Origin: Erysipelotrichaceae bacterium
Lineage (GTDB): Bacteria > Bacillota_I > Bacilli_A > Erysipelotrichales > Erysipelotrichaceae
Assembly: GCA_900754715.1 (NCBI GenBank)
Contig: CAAEDX010000219.1
Location: forward strand, 1 to 5,894
DNA: 5,894 bases
Direction of reading: 5' to 3'
Each line of letters opens with the position of its first letter. The stretch's first letter is position 1. The position numbers were made by a program, and so were the translations under genes. The notes beneath the pieces were generated by a model. The model was not told where the DNA came from and ran no database searches. It was given only the letters and a program-made list of their open reading frames with translations. Shown here piece after piece: positions 4,397-5,894 of the stretch.

Positions 4397-5674
4397 ATGA
4401 GAGAACCTCTGGCATATCGGATGCGGCCGCAGACGCTCGATGAGATCATCGGACAGCAGCATCTGCTGTCCGCCCACGGCGTGCTGCGACGCTGCGCGGA
4501 AAAGAAGACCTTGTTTTCCATGATCTTCTATGGTCCCCCTGGCATCGGCAAGACGACCCTGGCCATGGTGCTGGCCAACGAAGTTGGCCTGCCTTACCGC
4601 ATGTTCAATGCCGTCAACGGCACAAAGAAAGATCTGGACGCGCTGTTTGCCGAGGCGCGCTTATACCCCGGACTGGTCGTCATCATCGATGAGGTCCACC
4701 GGCTGAACAAAGATAAACAGGACTTGCTGCTGCCGCATGTGGAAAATGGCAGCCTGACGATGATCGGCGCCACGACCGCCAATCCGCTTCACAGCATCAA
4801 TCCGGCGATCCGTTCTCGCTGTCATCTCTTTGCGCTGAACGCATTGGATGAAGCGGACATCTTGCAGGCGCTTCAGCATGCGCTGGAAGCAGAACGAGGC
4901 TTTGACGGCTCCCTCCGTGTCGATGAGGATGCCATGCGCTTTATCGCGGCGCAGTCTAACGGCGATGTCCGCTACGCGCTGAACTTGCTTGAGTTAGCCA
5001 GCGTGCTGTGCGAAGACGGACATGTCACGCGCGCGCTGCTTGACCATTGCCAGATGGTGCCAAATCAGCGCACATCCAAAGAAGGGGATGGTCACTACGA
5101 CTTGCTCAGCGCCTTTCAGAAATCGATCCGCGGCAGCGATGTCGATGCCGCGCTGTATTATCTGGCGCTGTTTCTGGATACGAATGACTTGGAATCGCTG
5201 GAACGGCGTCTGCTGGTCATCGCCTATGAGGACATCGGGCTGGGCAATCCGGCCGCGGTCGCCAGGACGATCCAGGCCATCGATGCCGCAAAACGCATCG
5301 GCATGCCGGAAGCCCGCATCCCACTGAGCATGGCTGTCATCGATCTGGCGCTCTCTCCGAAGTCCAGATCCGCGGAAAGCGCCATCGACGCCGCTATGCA
5401 GAAAGCCCGCTCCAAGGCCTGCTCTGTCCCAGATTATCTGAAATATACGCCGGCTGCGCTGCATGAAGAAGACCGCTATGACTATGGCCTGCCGGCCCTG
5501 TGGCCGTATATCCAGTATCTGCCGGAAGAACTGAAGCATGAACGCTTCTATTCCCCGGGAAATCAGGGAAAATACGAAAAAGCGCTGGCGGAAAATTTGC
5601 AAAAGCTGCGGGCGCATCTCCGCACTGCTGATCTGCGGCAGCTCAAGCAGCGTTTTCGCAGCAAAAAAGACTGA
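4397..5674 (+). CDS. rarA: Replication-associated recombination ATPase RarA (MgsA/WRNIP1 family)
   Basis: The product is 425 residues, typical of Firmicute RarA. The start P-L-A-Y-R-M-R-P (4-11) and the G-Q-x-H-L (19-23) box are family hallmarks. The AAA+ core follows: Walker A G46-P-P-G-I-G-K52-T53, Walker B V-V-I-I-D98-E99-V-H-R, sensor 1 G-A-T-T-A-N-P (124-130), arginine-finger region R139-S-R141 and sensor 2 G-D-V-R192. The C-terminal tetramerisation region contains D-V-D-A-A-L-Y-Y-L-A (248-257) and A-Y-E-D-I-G-L-G-N-P (276-285). RarA acts on DNA ends and single-stranded gaps at stalled forks, together with SSB, RecA and the replisome. In-frame TTG (4364) and ATG (4379) codons lie upstream, but GGTGAT (4387-4392) is spaced for 4397 and conservation begins there. 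It is convergent with cutC, four bases apart. No truncation or lost catalytic residue is seen. Confidence 0.96.
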   Translation: MREPLAYRMRPQTLDEIIGQQHLLSAHGVLRRCAEKKTLFSMIFYGPPGIGKTTLAMVLANEVGLPYRMFNAVNGTKKDLDALFAEARLYPGLVVIIDEVHRLNKDKQDLLLPHVENGSLTMIGATTANPLHSINPAIRSRCHLFALNALDEADILQALQHALEAERGFDGSLRVDEDAMRFIAAQSNGDVRYALNLLELASVLCEDGHVTRALLDHCQMVPNQRTSKEGDGHYDLLSAFQKSIRGSDVDAALYYLALFLDTNDLESLERRLLVIAYEDIGLGNPAAVARTIQAIDAAKRIGMPEARIPLSMAVIDLALSPKSRSAESAIDAAMQKARSKACSVPDYLKYTPAALHEEDRYDYGLPALWPYIQYLPEELKHERFYSPGNQGKYEKALAENLQKLRAHLRTADLRQLKQRFRSKKD

Positions 5675-5686
5675 TCGCTCAGTCTC
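5663..5686 (-). terminator. Intrinsic terminator of cutC, embedded in the rarA 3' end
   Basis: On the reverse strand GACTGA (5684-5679), tetraloop GCGA, TCAGTC (5674-5669) form a perfect 6-bp stem, extendable to eight with an A-U and a G-U pair, followed by a U tract from the A6 run at 5663-5668. GCGA is a stable GNRA-type loop. Both arms contain a stop codon: TGA of cutC in one, TGA of rarA in the other. There is no U tail for plus-strand transcripts. Confidence 0.8.
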
Positions 5687-5894
5687 CTTGTACTGCCTGT
5701 ACGAGCTGGCGTACCAGCTCTTCGCTGACCACATCATATTCATCTTCATGCGGATCGTTCAGATAAGCATAGCTGACCGGTCCTTTTCTGGTGGTCGGAT
5801 CAGGACTGAATGTCTTGCAAGAGGAGTGCACCTGATGAATGCCGGTTGCCGCCATGAGCTGACGGGCATTGCCAGCGTTGACGCCGCTGCCTGC
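5679..5894 (-). CDS. cutC: Copper homeostasis protein CutC, C-terminal part (partial)
   Basis: The reverse strand is open from the right edge to a TGA at 5679, giving the last 71 residues; the start lies outside the window. The fragment begins with G-S-G-V-N-A-G-N-A (2-10), then L-M-A-A-T-G-I-H-Q-V-H-S-S-C-K (13-27). This corresponds to the conserved G-G-x-N-x-x-N … T-G-x-x-x-x-H-x-S strand-helix-strand near the end of the CutC TIM barrel (PF03932). Family members bind Cu(I) or act as cytosolic phosphohydrolase-like barrels; a copper role is debated outside a few species. The tail carries an acidic stretch (P-H-E-D-E-Y, 48-53) and ends Q-G-D. It is convergent with rarA, with four bases between the stops, and its terminator uses the end of rarA. 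Confidence 0.88.
   Translation of the reverse strand, partial: AGSGVNAGNARQLMAATGIHQVHSSCKTFSPDPTTRKGPVSYAYLNDPHEDEYDVVSEELVRQLVQAVQGD

Noticed and set aside
5703..5720. GAGCTGG-CGTA-CCAGCTC hairpin in cutC
   Set aside because: It is a 7-bp perfect stem but lies within conserved coding frame (E-E-L-V-R-Q-L) with no U tail on either strand; most likely codon coincidence.
4994..5749. Long reverse-strand reading frame of 251 codons opposite rarA
   Set aside because: It lies antisense to conserved rarA motifs, has no ribosome binding site or recognisable domain, and its composition is what GC-rich codons give in the opposite frame. It also overlaps cutC.

Overview
The window looks like chromosomal DNA from a spore-forming Firmicute. 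The direct evidence is yabP-yabQ-divIC in that order, a YtaF-type sporulation membrane protein, Gram-positive Shine-Dalgarno sequences (AAAGGAGG-like, close to the start) and U-tailed intrinsic terminators. Coding sequence is fairly GC-rich and CTG-rich for a Firmicute. An Erysipelotrichia-type gut bacterium would fit, but that is a guess from overall flavour and not shown by a marker gene.

Layout. 1-310 (-): the N-terminal half of a YtaF/MntP-family membrane protein, running off the left edge. 381-1067 (-): an unrecognised 228-residue protein with a central AT-hook; its C-terminal part looks like a nuclease-fold domain without catalytic residues. 1068-1209: a divergent promoter region with nested dyad and direct repeats. 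1210-2247 (+): a 345-residue HNH_2-type endonuclease. 2261-2290: a terminator for the opposite strand. 2290-3325 (-): yabP, yabQ and divIC, tightly packed with overlaps. 3326-3435: a second divergent control region, with a candidate sigma-E promoter to the left and a sigma-A-like extended -10 to the right. 3436-4344 (+): a CPBP-family membrane protease. 4330-4357: its terminator. 4397-5674 (+): rarA, a AAA+ replication-recombination ATPase. 5679-5894 (-): the C-terminal 71 residues of CutC, running off the right edge and convergent with rarA. No gene-free stretch exceeds about 150 bases.

How it works together. The sporulation operon appears to have two inputs: a sigma-E-like promoter before yabP, for the mother-cell cortex/coat genes, and a strong sigma-A-like extended -10 promoter inside yabQ that could supply the vegetative division protein DivIC independently. 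YabP and YabQ look translationally coupled (TAATG). The yabQ/divIC overlap carries an A-AAA-AAG slippery heptamer in the phase that would fuse YabQ to DivIC after a -1 shift.

The least ordinary part is the divergent pair formed by the AT-hook/degenerate-nuclease-like protein and the HNH endonuclease. It sits between housekeeping and sporulation genes and could be a small DNA-targeting, perhaps defensive, module. That is inference from fold resemblance and arrangement. Homology search, structure prediction and comparison of the locus in relatives would decide it.
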